Notes: a model not told the origin generated them from the letters alone. Positions 16,986 through 28,176 are shown, counted from the stretch's first letter. The stretch is DNA of 64,000 bases from Bog-473 sp963745175 (GCA_963745175.1 CAVUWK010000001.1:186001-250000); one strand, 5' to 3'. Program-made: numbers and translations.

Positions 16986-18149
16986 ATGCGAGACGACCGG
17001 CTGGACGCAGCATTCGACGCCTGGGTGCAGGCACAGACGACCGCCCTCGATGTGGTGCGCCAGGCGACGGGCGTGCCCGAGACCGATGTCGACCTCGCCG
17101 AGGGCTACCGGTGGGTGACCCGGCTCTCCCGGCTGGCTCTGGACTGGATCGTGGAGCGGTCCGACCCCGCCCACCCCCAGCTCTTCACCCTGCAGGACGA
17201 GTACAAGAAGCTCCTGGTGGACAACCCCGACGTGCACTACACGTTCTGCGTGCTCGACGACACGCGCTCCTATCGGCTCGTCGGGTACCGGGGGGAGTGC
17301 GCATACCTCGGCATGACGTTCGGCACCCCGTTCGGCCAGGGGCCCGTGGGCGGTCGCACGGGCACACAGACGCAGACCCATATCGACGAGTTCGAGCTCG
17401 GCCCCAACGGCGAGGTCGACATCTTGATCGCCCCGGCCTCCGCCATGCCCGACCCCCGGCCGCGCAACGCGGTCGTGCTCGAGCCGGGCACCGCACAGCT
17501 GGCCATCCGGGAGACGCACTTCGAGAAGCGGCCCGATCGGCTGGCCCGTCTCCGCATGGAGCTGGTGCCGGAACCAGGGGAGGTGGTGCCGCCGCCGGTC
17601 CTCTCCGCCGAGGAGCTCGCGCCCAAGCTCGAGTTCGCCGCGATGTTCCTCACGTTCGTCGGCGGGACCGCGCTGCAGATGTGGCACGACGCCGCCTCCA
17701 ACATGAACACGTTCGGCGGCCAGGCCGGCTCCGCGCACGTCGCGGCGCAGGAGGACGAGGTGCGCTCCCACTCCAACGCGGAGATGACGTACCACGGTGG
17801 GCGCTTCCGTCTCGAGCCGGGCCAGGCCCTGGTCGTCACGGTGCACGAGCCGGACAAGCCGTTCCTCTACTGGGGGCTCACGTTGACCTCGCCGTGGATG
17901 GAGAGCTTCGACTACCGCTACACGACGACGGCGCTGAACAACAAGACGGCCAGCCGCTCGGCGGACGGGTCCTGGCGGATGGTCATCGCGCCGTCCGACC
18001 CCGGGGTGGAGAACTGGCTCGACACCGGAGGGCGGCTCGAGGGCTACATGCTGGTGCGCTGGGTCCTGGCCGACGGGCCGCCGCACCCCACGGCCGAGGT
18101 GGTCGCGGTGGCGGACCTCACCTCCTCGAAGCTCGGCGCCCCTTCGTAG
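16986..18149 (+). CDS. DUF1214 domain-containing protein
   Basis: 387 residues from ATG 16986 (an in-frame ATG also lies at 16968). The C-terminal third has ALVVTVHEPDKPFLYWGLTLTSPW and MVIAPSDPGVENWLDTGG, the DUF1214 pattern also seen in DUF1254/DUF1214 proteins. The biochemical role of the family is unknown. No signal peptide is seen. The N-terminal half (LSRLALDWIVERSDPAHPQ) is typical of actinobacterial members that accompany acyl-CoA operons. It is divergent from the acyl-CoA dehydrogenase with about 65 nt between, so both may share regulation. Confidence 0.8.
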   Translation: MRDDRLDAAFDAWVQAQTTALDVVRQATGVPETDVDLAEGYRWVTRLSRLALDWIVERSDPAHPQLFTLQDEYKKLLVDNPDVHYTFCVLDDTRSYRLVGYRGECAYLGMTFGTPFGQGPVGGRTGTQTQTHIDEFELGPNGEVDILIAPASAMPDPRPRNAVVLEPGTAQLAIRETHFEKRPDRLARLRMELVPEPGEVVPPPVLSAEELAPKLEFAAMFLTFVGGTALQMWHDAASNMNTFGGQAGSAHVAAQEDEVRSHSNAEMTYHGGRFRLEPGQALVVTVHEPDKPFLYWGLTLTSPWMESFDYRYTTTALNNKTASRSADGSWRMVIAPSDPGVENWLDTGGRLEGYMLVRWVLADGPPHPTAEVVAVADLTSSKLGAPS

Positions 18150-18180
18150 CCCGGCCGGCAGCCGTCGCGACGGGCCGAGG

Positions 18181-18593
18181 TCAGCTGGCCCGGCTCGGGA
18201 CCTCCTGGACGAGCCAACCGTTCCCGTCGGGGTCGCTGAACGAGAGGAAGGTCTCGTAGTCGGCCCGACCGGGGCCGGGCCCGGCAACCTGCACGCCCTC
18301 CTCGAAGTGGAAGACCTCGCTGGCTGCCACGCCGCCCGCCACCGAGTTGGCGTCGGGCCTCGTCGATGTCGCGCACCACGACCTGCAGCCCCTGCAGCGA
18401 CCCGGCCGCCTGCCTCGTTCTTCATGAGCGAGATGGAGCAGCCCGATCCCGGCGGCGTCAGCTGGACGACGCGGAAGTCCTCACCGGCGCTGTGGTCCAC
18501 GTCGAGGTGGAAGCCGGCGGCGTCGGCGTAGAACGCCTTCGCCCGGTCGACGTCAGCCACCGGGACCACCACCGTCTCGAGTCTCCAGTCCAT
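18181..18593 (-). CDS. Glyoxalase/bleomycin-resistance (VOC) superfamily protein, frameshifted
   Basis: About 138-residue VOC-fold protein. WRLETVVVPVADVDRAKAFY begins the first beta-alpha-beta-beta-beta unit, with VVQLTPPGSGCSISLMK following. The second unit is split over two other frames: LQGLQVVVRDIDEAR, then EVFHFEEGV and ADYETFLSFSDPDGNGWLVQEV. Breaks lie near 18345 and 18405. Removing an extra base at the first and about four at the second restores one continuous protein ending at the TGA at 18181. Enzymatic role unknown. Confidence 0.75.
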
Positions 18594-18704
18594 CCGTCCC
18601 ATCCTTCCTGTCCCAGCCGTTCGGCGCCGTCCTTCTCGCGAGGCGGTCGGACTCCGAGACGACCACGACCTCGACCTCGACCTGCGACCTCGAGCGTACC
18701 CGGG

Positions 18705-19940
18705 TTACACCTCGGACGGGACGCCGAAGCGCTCCTGGTAGGGCGCCACCAGGGCCCGGTGGGTCGCCAGGTCGAGCCCGGTGTCGGCGAAGGAGTAGTC
18801 GTGCCCGCCGGGCCGGGCCGTGTGGCGAGCGGCCAGGTAGGCCTCGAGCGCCGAGCGGAACGCGCGGCGTCAGCGGGAGCTCCCAGCCGGCGTAGAGCCG
18901 CTCGATCACGGCCGAGGGGGTCGGCGACCAGGTCCTTGTAGACGACGTCGGTCGATCTGGTCGTCGGGGATGGCGCCGGCGTCGCGCTCGGCGGTGACGT
19001 GGTCCATCTGCATCTCGAGGCCCATGGCCATGAACTCGACCAGGACGCCGTGGTCGACGTGGTCCGAGTGCATGAAGTGCAGCGTGGCCATGAGGTCGGA
19101 CAGCGACCCGATCACGCGCAGCGGGTCGCGGTGGGTGATCACGACGCGGGCGTCGGGGTAGGTGCGCGAAGAGGAGGGGCAGGGCGGAGAGGTGCGAGGG
19201 CGCCTTGACGACCCAGCGCGTCGTCGGCCGCTCGGTCACCCACTGCAGCGTCTGCAGGTGGCGCTTGTGCCAGTCGTAGATCGGTGCCTGGTCCTGGCCG
19301 CTGCGCCACACCGTGTACTCGGCCACGTTGTAGAGGCCGGTGTACATGTCGCTCGAGAACTGGTGGGCGAAGGCGAAGATGCACTCGGTGGGGAGGCGGC
19401 CGCCGTTCTCGTGCATGGCGGTGAAGGCGGGGACGATCTCGTCCATGAGCTTGATCTCGTCGTCGCACAGGTCCCCCGAGGCGTCGTCGTAGGGGACGGT
19501 GTGGAGCAGCTCCCACAGGAGCGGCGGGCGGTTGTCGGGGTCGCAGGCCAGCAGCTCGTGCAGCAGGGTGGTGCCCGAGCGCCCGAGGCCGGTCACGACG
19601 ATGGGCGCGGTGGACGGGCTGGCCCAGGACGGCCGGCTCCCTGCTTCCAGAGGTCGACCATGCGCAGCCGGTTCTGCAGGATCAGCTGGAGCTCGCCCCG
19701 GGTGCGGATGCGGCCGGGCAGGTGGAGGCGCGCCTCGGCGTCGAGGGAGGCGCACAGGCGGCGGAAGGGCTCCTCCCACCAGGTGTCGCCGAAGTCGTCG
19801 AGCCCGGTGGTCGGCGTGGCGGCGGCCGTGAGGTCCTCGGGCTGGAGCGAGACCATGGAGCGCCCGTCGTCGCCGAGGCCGCGCCCGAGCGCGACCATCT
19901 TGTCCGCCCACGGGCTGCGCGGCGGGGGGACCCAGGGCAC
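18705..19940 (-). CDS. Sulfotransferase family protein, frameshifted
   Basis: About 400-residue PAPS-dependent sulfotransferase-like protein. The 5'-phosphosulfate loop is VTGLGRSGTTLLHELLACDP. The 3'-phosphate region is WVVKAPSHLSALPLLF followed in another frame by ITHRDPLRVIGSLSDLMATL. N-terminal GLDDFGDTWWEEPF and the C-terminal ERFGVPSEV are typical of the large actinobacterial sulfotransferase group. At least four frame changes are needed (about 19635, 19165, 18935, 18860). Start is the GTG at 19940 or the ATG at 19856. The acceptor is unknown. The PAP released would be a substrate for CysQ. Confidence 0.8.
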
Positions 19941-20003
19941 GGGGCGTCACCGTACCCGCAACGGGGGAGAATGGCGGGATGCGCGCGGCACGAGGACGAG
20001 CCG

Positions 20004-20572
20004 ATGAGCGCGTCGATGCGGCAGGATCTCGACGTGGACGCGATGGTCGAGGTGCTGGCCGCGCGGGGCCGACCGACCGCTGAGCCCCGGGGTCGCCCGT
20101 GTCGCAGCTCGACCACGCCCTGCAGACGGCGGCGCTGCTGGCGCACCACCATCCGGACGACGACGAGCTGGCCGTGGCCGGGCTGGTGCACGACATCGGC
20201 CATCTGCTGCCCGGAGGCACCGACGAGACGCACGCCGACGACGGGGCGGCGGCGGTGCGGCGGGCGCTGGGGGAGCGGGTGGCCGGGATCGTGGGGCTGC
20301 ACGTGGAGGCCAAGCGGTATCTCGTGGCGACCGAGGACGGCTACGGCGGGCGTCCTGACCGACGACAGCGTCGTGTCGCTGGGCCGCCAGGGCGGCGCCA
20401 TGACGCGAGGAGGAGGCGGCTGCCTTCCTGGCCCGGCCGTGGGCGGCCGACGCCGTGACGCTGCGCCGGGCCGACGACAGCGGGAAGGTCGAAGGCCTGG
20501 TGGTTGGCGACCTGGCCAGCTGGGTACCCCTTTTGCAAGAAGTGTCCCGGCGGGCCGGGCGCCGGCGGCTGA
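20004..20572 (+). CDS. PhnZ-like HD-domain mixed-valent diiron oxygenase, frameshifted
   Basis: About 190-residue HD-domain protein. The order QLDHALQTAALLA, LVHDIGHLL, ETHADDGA, HVEAKRYLVAT and RQGGAMTREEAAAF follows the PhnZ/TmpB group of HD proteins. Those are O2-dependent diiron oxygenases cleaving organophosphonates, rather than phosphohydrolases. Metal ligands H, HD, H and H are visible. The substrate-gating Tyr just before the first motif cannot be confirmed because the frame is broken near 20085. Further one-base changes are needed near 20352 and 20408. The end is approximate. No other phosphonate gene is nearby, so the substrate could be a different compound. Divergent from the sulfotransferase. 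Confidence 0.68.
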
Positions 20573-20862
20573 GGCACCGAGCGCGGCATTGGCTACTGTC
20601 GGGGCGCACCGGGCGGCGGGTCCGGGGCGGACATCCTGCGGGGGGTGAAAGCAGCTGGTGAGCGGGTGGAACGGCGGATCGTTCCAGGACGGCGGAGTGA
20701 GCGCGGCGCGGGCCGAGGCACCGACGGGGCCCGGACCGGCCGGCCCGTCGGCATCCCGGGGTCAGCCGCCGTGCCGGCGTGCCGCACGCATCGTGCGGCG
20801 ACCCGTAGGGAAGCGGCCCAGCGTTCGTTGTGCTCCCGGGATCCATGGGGAGGGCTCACCTG

Positions 20863-22407
20863 GTGAAGGGTCAACGCCGATCGCTGCGGACGCGCGTGCG
20901 GGAGCGCCGCTACACGCCCGCGACCGTCCGCATCGGCCTGGCGTGCGCCGTGGTGGCGGCCGTCTGCATCGTCGAGCTCGGCTCGAACTCGGGCGCCGAC
21001 ACGTCCTTCGTCCCGGGCAACGCGACTGGCCTCGGCCGCAGGCGATCAGCCTGGCGCCGACGACCGGCGGCCTGAACTACGCCATCACGCTCGCCACCTC
21101 CATCTCGAACTACCAGGACATGGAGGCGCAGTCGCTCTCCCAGACGATCGACCTCGGCGCCATCGGCACCTCGCTCGAGGCCGCAGGGCTGCGACGGCGT
21201 CCGCGCCGACGCTGCCGCCGAGCGACGTGCCGCCCCCGGTGCAGGCCGAGTCGACCAACGGCAACCAGAGCCTGTCCGACAGCATCACGCCGCAGTCGTC
21301 GCCCGACGGCCTCGGCGTCGGCAACGAGGCGGCCACCGCCACGACGCAACCGTCGTCGGGCTCGCTGACGACCGTGTCGAACATCTCGGTGCCGGGCGGG
21401 CTGCTCGCCGTCAACGGGCTGACGTCGAGCGCGAAGACCTCCATCGACAACGGCGCCACCCGCACGGCCACGGCGACGTCGGACATCGGGCAGATCTCCC
21501 TCGACAACGGCGCCGTCGTCCTCGGCGGCCTGCAGTGGACCGCCACCCAGCAGTCCGGGGCGACGACGACCTCGACCGGGACGTTCTCCATCGGCTCGCT
21601 CACCGTCGCCGGCGTGCCGGTCGACCTCTCGTCAGCTCAGCAGCGCGGCGTCAACCCGCAGACCGTGCTCAACGTCATCAACACGGCGCTGTCGCCGGTC
21701 GGCCTCAACATCCAGTGGCCGGCCCAGACGACGCTGTCGGACGGCACGGTGCAGATCTCGCCGCTCATCATCGGCATCGACAACAACACGCTCGGCCAGG
21801 AGGTGATCGGCGCCAACGAGAACAGCGTCCAGCCGGTGCGCGAGGCGCTGGTCAACGCGCTGCTCAGCGCCAACTGCAACTTCGCCACCGAGATCACCGT
21901 CGGCGACATCGGCATCGGCGTGCTGTCCGGCGGCGGCAACCTCAACCTCGAGCTCGGCGGGGCCAGCGCGGAGACGAACGACCTGGCGGCGACGTCGCCG
22001 TTCGGCACCGGCGGGTCGGCGCCGCGCTGCCCTCGGCGTCGGCCGGCGCGGCGAGCGGCGTGACCGGCAACAGCGGCGAGCGGCCTGGCGCCGGCCGCGC
22101 CGGTGACCGGCAACAGCGGCGTCGGCCGGGCTGGCGCTGCCCACGCACGGGCGCGGCGCCGGCCGCGGCGCCGACGACGGCGCCGCGCGGGAGCCAGCAG
22201 GAGGCGCTCGGGCCGATGACGCGGACGTCGGACTGCATCAGCCTCGGCCCGTCGGGCGGCGGCTGCGACACGGGCAACGTCGCCGTGCCGATCGGGCTGG
22301 CGGCGCTCGGCCTGGTGGTGGCGCTGTTCACGTGGGACTACCTGCGCCAGCGCCGCCGCCTGCAACTGCGACGGGGAGCACGCACGGGAGTGGAGGTGAC
22401 GCAGTGA
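20863..22407 (+). CDS. Exported, C-terminally anchored protein of unknown function, frameshifted
   Basis: About 510 residues. An N-terminal membrane segment (IGLACAVVAAVCIVELG) is followed by a Ser/Thr/Gly-rich extracellular region with repeated short beta motifs (SDIGQISLDNGAVVLGGLQW and TGTFSIGSLTVAGVPVDL). A Gly/Ala/Pro-rich stalk then leads to one C-terminal helix (VAVPIGLAALGLVVALF) and a basic tail. GGGAGGG lies before the GTG at 20863. The stop overlaps the binding-protein start by four bases (GTGA), so it is the first gene of the importer operon. Several inserted bases break it at 21030-21190 and 22020-22130. No family recognised. It could be a surface receptor or scaffold for the transporter (inference). 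Confidence 0.65.
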
Positions 22408-24174
22408 CCGATCGGGCAGCCGCCGGCAGCAGCGGCGCGAGCAAGCTGCGGCTGTCGGCCGAAGGCCAACGGCCGGCTGCTGAAGGGGTACGGCCCGCTG
22501 GCCGCCCTGCTGGTGGCGTTCGTGCTCATGGCCATGCTGGTGCCGACGAAGGCGCCGCAGCAGGACGTCGTGCACGAGACCCAGACGGCCGACGGGCGGA
22601 TGCCGGCGCACGGGCTCGACGACGGCGACCACGGCACGCGGGTGACCGCGGGCGCGGCCGGCGCAGCCGGCGGGGCGCGGCGGCGCGGCGGCGCCGGGGC
22701 GGCCGGCGGCCGGGCGGCCAAGACGGCGGCCGGCGGCGGCCGCGCGCGACGGCCGCCGGGCAAGTCGGGCGGCTGTCCGGGCCAGGCCGAGCAGGTGCCC
22801 GGCGACCCGTACTCGCCGCCGTGCATCTCGTTCTCGGGCAGCAACGGCGGGCGCGACGTCGGCCGGCGTGTCGGCCAACGCGATCAACGTCAGCTACCGG
22901 ATCACGTCGGACTCCGAGAGCTTCCAGCAGACGCTGGCCTCGCTCGGGGGCGCCAACATCACCGACACCACGGCCGACATCGAGCGGACGATCAACGCGC
23001 TGGCCACCTACTTCGACAACCACTTCCAGTTCTACGGCCGCAAGCTCAACATCGAGTTCTTCAACGGCCAGGGCTCCATCACCAACGAGCTGCTCGGCAG
23101 CGGGCAGCAGCAGGCCGACGCCGACGCCGTGACCGCCGCCCAGTCAGCTGCACGCCTTCGCCGAGCTCAACGGCGTGACCGAGCCCTACGACGTGGCGCT
23201 GGCCGCAGCAGCACGTCGATCTCCTTCGGGGCGCCCTACCTGTCGGCCTCGTTCATGGGCCAGTACGCCCCCTACATGTGGAGCCTCGACACCGAGTCCA
23301 ACGACGTCGTGCAGGCCACCAGCGAGCTGTACCTGAAGTCGCTGGCCGGCGGCAACGCCACCTACGCCGGCGGCAGCCTGCAGGGCAAGCCGCGCAAGGT
23401 GGCGATCATCGCCCCGAGCGACCCCTGGTACCAGACGGCGGCCCAGTCGGCGGTCCAGGAGGCCGCGGCGGCCGGGCACCCGATCACCGACAACATCCAG
23501 TACCAGCTGAACCTGTCGACGCTGTCGAGCCAGGCCTCGAACGTCATCAGCCAGCTGCAGAACGACGGCATCACGACGGTGGTCTGCGGCTGCGACCCCG
23601 TCTTCCCCGTCTACCTCACCTCGCGGGCGGCCGAGCAGGGCTACACGCCCGAGTGGGTCGTGGCCGGCGTGGCCCTGACCGACCAGGACATCGTCGGCCA
23701 GCTCTTCCAGCAGAGCGAGTGGTCGCACGCCTTCGGCGTGACCTTCAACGGCCCGACCGTGCCCAAGCAGAACACGTTCGGCTACGCCGCCTACAAGCAG
23801 GTCAGCCCGAGCACGCGAGCCGGCCAACGCGGTCGACCTCATCTACGCCCAGATGTACGAGATGGCCATCGGGATCCAGATGGCCGGGCCCGACCTGACG
23901 CCGGCGACGTTCCAGAACGGCATGCGGGCCTATCCGGGCAGCCAGGCCGGCGCGCGCCAACGCGCTGTACGGCACGTGGGACTTCCCGGCCGGGCACTAC
24001 ACGCCGCAGACGGACTGGTCCTTCATCTACTGGGACCCCAACAAGACGTCGCCCTACAACGACAAGCAGGGCGCCTACGTCGCCTCGACCACCCGGACCA
24101 AGATCGGCTCCTACGCCGGCGGCGCGCTGCCGCTGCCCTCCAACTTCCCGATCACGCCGTCGGGCGGCGGGTAG
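22404..24174 (+). CDS. Liv-type ABC transporter substrate-binding protein, frameshifted
   Basis: About 580 residues. A cytoplasmic start, one N-terminal helix (GPLAALLVAFVLMAMLVP), a long Gly/Ala/Arg-rich linker and a periplasmic-binding-protein fold of the branched-chain amino-acid type. Fold landmarks are ERTINALATYFDNHFQFYGR, KVAIIAPSDPWYQTAAQSAV, TTVVCGCDPVFPVYLTSRAAEQGY and WVVAGVALTDQDIVGQLF. It is larger than classical LivK (about 370) and appears membrane-tethered rather than a lipoprotein. Frame breaks near 22450, 22855, 23145, 23200, 23815 and 23950 are mostly single inserted bases. Ligand unknown; the family also covers urea, amides and aromatic acids. Confidence 0.85.
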
Positions 24175-24184
24175 CGGGCCGCTG

Positions 24185-26296
24185 GTGCGCCTCGACGTCC
24201 CCGCTCGCGCGTCGGGCCAGCGCCTGGGCCGCCACGCCGGCGCGCCTGCGCGGCGTCGTGCTGACCGTGGCCGCCGCCTTCGTCCTGCTCTTCGCCGTGC
24301 CGGCCCTCTGGCCGCACGCGGCGCCGCGGGGGCAGATCCTCAACGGGGCGGAGTTCGGCGCGGTCAACGGGCTGCTGGCCCTCGGCCTCGTGCTGACCTA
24401 CCGCGCCTCGCGGGTCATCAACTTCTCCTACGGCGCCATGGGCGCGCTGGCGGCCACGGTCGGCGGTCGAGCTCAACCTGGCCCACCACGTCAACTGGTT
24501 CGTCTGCATCGGGATCGCCCTCCTGGTGGGGGCGGCGCTCGGGCCTCTTCGTCGACTTCATCATCCGCTGGCGCTTCTTCACCGCGCCGCGGCTGATCGT
24601 CATGGTGGTCACCATCGGCCTGGCCCAGCTCTTCGGCGGGATCCAGCTGCTCGTGCCCGGGCTGGCTGAGCGGCCCGTCCATCGTCGGCGGCGTCACCAC
24701 GCCGCTCAGCGTCGCACCACGTGCTGATCTTCCCCGTGCTCTTCAACGGGAACGACCTCCTGATCGCCATCGTCGTCCCCGTGGTGCTGGTCGCGCTGGG
24801 CTGGTTCCTCCTGCGCACCGACGCCGGCGTCGCCGTGCGCTCGGTGGCCGACAACTCGGACCGGGCCCGGCTGCTGGGCATCCCGGTGCGGCGGCTCTCG
24901 ACCCTGGTGTGGGTGATCGCCGGCGTGCTGGCCGGCGCTGACGAGCATCCTCAGCGCGCCGTCCGCCGGCATCACCATCGCGGCCGGGGCCGGGCCGACG
25001 CTCATCCTGCCCGGCGCTGGCCGCCGCCATCATCGCCGGCATGGAGAGCCTGCCGCTGGCCTTCGGCGCCGGCGTGGCGCTCGGCGTCACCAGCGGGCTC
25101 TTCGAGTTCAACATGCCGCGCTACGGCAGCGCGATCGGCGACGTCGTGAACCTGGTGGCGATCCTCGTCGGGCTGCTCTTCCTGCAGCGCAAGCGGAGCC
25201 GGGCCGACGACGCCGAGGAGACGTTCTCGTCGACCGGCATCCTCAAGCCGATCCCCGCCGCGCTGCGCTCGCTGCCCGAGGTCGTGGCGGGCCGGATCGG
25301 CGTCATGGCGCTGGTCGCCGTGGTCATCGTGGTGATCCCGCTCGTGTCCGGGCCGGGCACGACGCTCGAGTACACCGCGGCGCTCATCTACGGGATCATC
25401 GCCATCTCGCTCGTCGTGCTGACGGGCTGGTCGGGCAACGTGAGCCTGGGCCAGTTCGCCTTCGCCGGCGTCGGGCGGCGTGCTGGCCGGCGACCTGATC
25501 GAGAAGGCCAACGTCGACCTGTTCCTCAGCCTGGCCGCCGCCGGCGCGGCCGGTGCCGTCCTGGCGGTGGTCGTGGGGATCCCGGCGCTGCGCATCCGGG
25601 GCGCCTACCTGGCCGCGGTCACCCTGGCCCTGGGCGTGGCGATGGACACCTTCTTCCTGAACCCGACCTACTTCCCGAACATCATCCCGCAGGCACTTCC
25701 TGCGCCCGGTGCTGTGGCAGCGCTTCGACCTGGCGTCCAACAAGGCCTTCTACTTCTTCTGCCTCGGCTTCCTGGTGCTGACCATCCTCTTCATTCAGGG
25801 GCTGCGCCGGGCCCGGTCCGGGCGGGTCCTGCTGGCGACCCGCGACAACGAGAAGGCGGCCGCCGCCATGTCGGTGCCGCCGGTGCGCACCAAGCTGGCC
25901 GGCTTCGTGCTGGCGGGCGCCATCGCCGGCATCGCCGGCGGCCTCTACGCCGTGCTGCTGGGCGCGGTCGGCCTTCAACACCTTCGACCCGTCGTACGGG
26001 CTGGTCGTGTTCTCCATGGCCGTCATCGGCGGCCTCGGCTCCATCAGCGGCGTGCTGATGGGCGTCGGCGCTGATCGAGGTGCTGAGCTACTCGTTCCCC
26101 AAGTACCAGCTGGTGTTCACCGGCGTCGGGCTGCTGCTCGTCCTGCTGTTCCTCCCGGGCGGGCTGGCCGAAGGCGTGCAGAGCATCCGGGACCGGCTGC
26201 TGCAAGGTGGTGGCCGAGCGCCGCCAGATCCTGGTGCCCAGCCTGGTGGCCGACCGCGGGTCGAGCTGGTCGACCACGCGCCGGAGGAGACGTCGC
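24185..26296 (+). CDS. Liv-type ABC permease, LivH and LivM halves apparently fused, heavily frameshifted
   Basis: Roughly 700 residues when frames are joined. The first half carries NGAEFGAVNGLLALGLVLTYRASRVINFSYGAMGAL and DAGVAVRSVADNSDRARLLGI, the LivH signatures. The second half carries LTGWSGNVSLGQFAFAGVG and AVIGGLGSISGVLMGVG, the LivM signatures. They are joined by a stretch (LFLQRKRSRADDAEETFSSTGILKPIPAAL) with no stop and no new start in the continuous frame at 25041-25480. A single polypeptide is therefore likely. About ten single-base breaks occur (for example 24468, 24545, 24665, 24940, 25015, 25470, 25692, 25972, 26073). Start GTG 24185 is tentative. The C-terminal limit near 26296 is set by the RBS of the next gene. 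Confidence 0.75.
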
Positions 26297-27280
26297 ATGC
26301 TGGAGCACGCGCTCGAGCGAGGAGGGCGACGGCGACGCGGCGCGCGCCGCCGTCGGCGCCGCCCGCGCTCGTGCCGGTGCCCGAGACCCGCGACGAGGAC
26401 ACGGCGCAGGTGCCGCGTGCCGGCGCGGCGCCGGCGCGCCGGACGCACGGCCGACGGGCTCATCCCCGACACCCCGGTCGTGCTGTCGTGCCAGCAAGGT
26501 CGAGGTCTCCTACGGCCCGGTGCAGATCCTCTTCGGCGTCGACCTCGACGTGCACGAGGGCGAGATCGTGGCCCTGCTCGGCACCAACGGCGCCGGCAAG
26601 TCGACGCTGCTGAAGGGCGCCAGCGGGCTGGTCAAGGTCGGCGGCGGCGCGGTGCGGCTGGACGGCGACGGCCGATCACCGGCGAGCCGGCCGAGACCGA
26701 TCGCCCGCCAGGGCCTGTCGCTCATGCCGGGCGGCCGCGGCGTCTTCCCGACGCTGACGGTGGACGAGAACCTCCGGCTCGGCACCTGGATGATCCGCAA
26801 GGACCACCGCGCCGTGGCCGAGGCCAAGGCGCGGGTGATCGACCTCTTCCCGATTCTGCGCCAGCGGGCCCACCAGCAGGCGGGCAACCTCTCGGGCGGC
26901 GAGCAGCAGATGCTCTCGCTGGCCATGGCGCTCATGGTGACGCCCAAGGTGCTCATGATCGACGAGCTCTCGCTCGGCCTGGCGCCGACCGTGGTGGCCC
27001 AGCTGCTCGAGGTGGTCAAGCTGCTGCACGACGCCGGGCACGACGATCGTCGTGGTGGAGCAGTCGGTGAACGTCGCGCTGGAGCTGGCCGAGCGGGCCG
27101 TCTTCCTGGAGAAGGGCGAGGTGCGCTTCAGCGGGCGCACCGTCGACCTGCTCGACCGGCCCGACATCCTGCGCTCCGTCTTCATCGCCGGCGCCGGCTC
27201 GGTCGAGGGCACCGTGGTGACGCCCGACGCCGGGCCGACCGACCTGCACGTGCACGCCAGCGCGTCCTCGGCGCTCGATC
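26297..27280 (+). CDS. Liv-type ABC ATPase, LivF-like, frameshifted and possibly fused to the next ATPase
   Basis: ABC ATP-binding domain powering the importer. VEVSYGPVQILFGVDLDVHEGE precedes Walker A GTNGAGKST. Next come the LivF-type SLMPGGRGVFPTLTVDENL, signature LSGGEQQ, Walker B VLMIDELSLGLAP and the H-loop region replaced by VVEQSVNVAL, as in other LivF proteins. The ATG at 26297 has GGAGGAG 9 nt upstream. A variable N-terminal extension of about 70 residues precedes the domain. Breaks near 26316, 26450-26495, 26675 and 27043. After ILRSVFIAGAGS the frame runs on without a stop into the LivG-like domain, so the two ATPases may be one chain. Confidence 0.82.
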
Positions 27281-28120
27281 GTGGCCGACCCGCGCAAGCG
27301 GATCCCGCCCTCGGCGGAGGCGCCGTCGATCCTGGAGTGCAACGGCGTGCGCAAGACCTTCGGCGGCATCACGGCGATCGAGGACATCAGCCTCACGCTG
27401 CGCGACGGCGAGATCCTCGGGCTCATCGGCCACAACGGGGCGGGCAAGACGACCTTCTTCGACTGCGTGTCGGGGTTCCTGCCGCTCGACGGCGGCCGCA
27501 TCCGCCTCGGCGGCGTCGACATCGACACCTGGCCGGCGCACATGCGCGCCGCGGCCGGGCTCGGGCGCACCTTCCAAGAGGCCCGGCTGTTCCCGTCGCT
27601 CACCGTGGCCGAGACGATCGCGGTGGCCCAGGAGCGGCACCTGCAGTCGCGCGACATGGTGGCGGCCGGGCTGCGCCTGCCGGCGTCGCTCGACTCGGAG
27701 GCCGACGTGGCCGAGAAGGCCGAGGAGCTGGTCGAGATGATGGGGCTCGGCGCCTTCCGGGAGAAGCTGGTCGGCGAGCTGTCCACCGGGACCCGCCGCA
27801 TCGTCGAGCTGGCCTGCGTGCTGGCCCAGGAGCCCGGCGTGCTGCTGCTCGACGAGCCGTCGGGCGGCGTGGCCCAGCGCGAGACCGAGGCCATGGGGCC
27901 GCTGCTGATCCGGGTGCAGCAGCACACCGGCTGCTCGATCCTGGTCGTGGAGCACGACATGCCGCTGCTCACGGCGATCTGCGACCGCATGATCGCCCTC
28001 GAGCTGGGCGAGGTCATCGCCGAGGGCACGCCGGCCGAGGTGCTCGAGCACCCGGCGGTGATCGAGTCGTACCTCGGGCACGGACGAGTCGACGATCAAC
28101 CGCTCGGGCGTCGCGTCTAG
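27281..28120 (+). CDS. Liv-type ABC ATPase, LivG-like
   Basis: 279 residues in one clean frame. Walker A GHNGAGKTT, LivG-type LGRTFQEARLFPSLTV, signature STGTRR in the place of LSxGxQ, Walker B VLLLDEPSGGV, and switch His in LVVEHDMPLL. The ABC signature is degenerate (ELSTGTRRIVELA), which recurs in other actinobacterial LivG-like proteins. GTG 27281 has no RBS. One inserted base just before it (CTCGATCGTG for CTCATCGTG) would join it to the preceding LivF-like domain, so this may be the C-terminal half of a double ATPase. Confidence 0.85.
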   Translation: MADPRKRIPPSAEAPSILECNGVRKTFGGITAIEDISLTLRDGEILGLIGHNGAGKTTFFDCVSGFLPLDGGRIRLGGVDIDTWPAHMRAAAGLGRTFQEARLFPSLTVAETIAVAQERHLQSRDMVAAGLRLPASLDSEADVAEKAEELVEMMGLGAFREKLVGELSTGTRRIVELACVLAQEPGVLLLDEPSGGVAQRETEAMGPLLIRVQQHTGCSILVVEHDMPLLTAICDRMIALELGEVIAEGTPAEVLEHPAVIESYLGHGRVDDQPLGRRV

Positions 28121-28176
28121 CGGTCCGCGCTCCAGGGCGCAGCCCGTCTCCGGGAGCGCCTGGAAGAATCGGGTGC

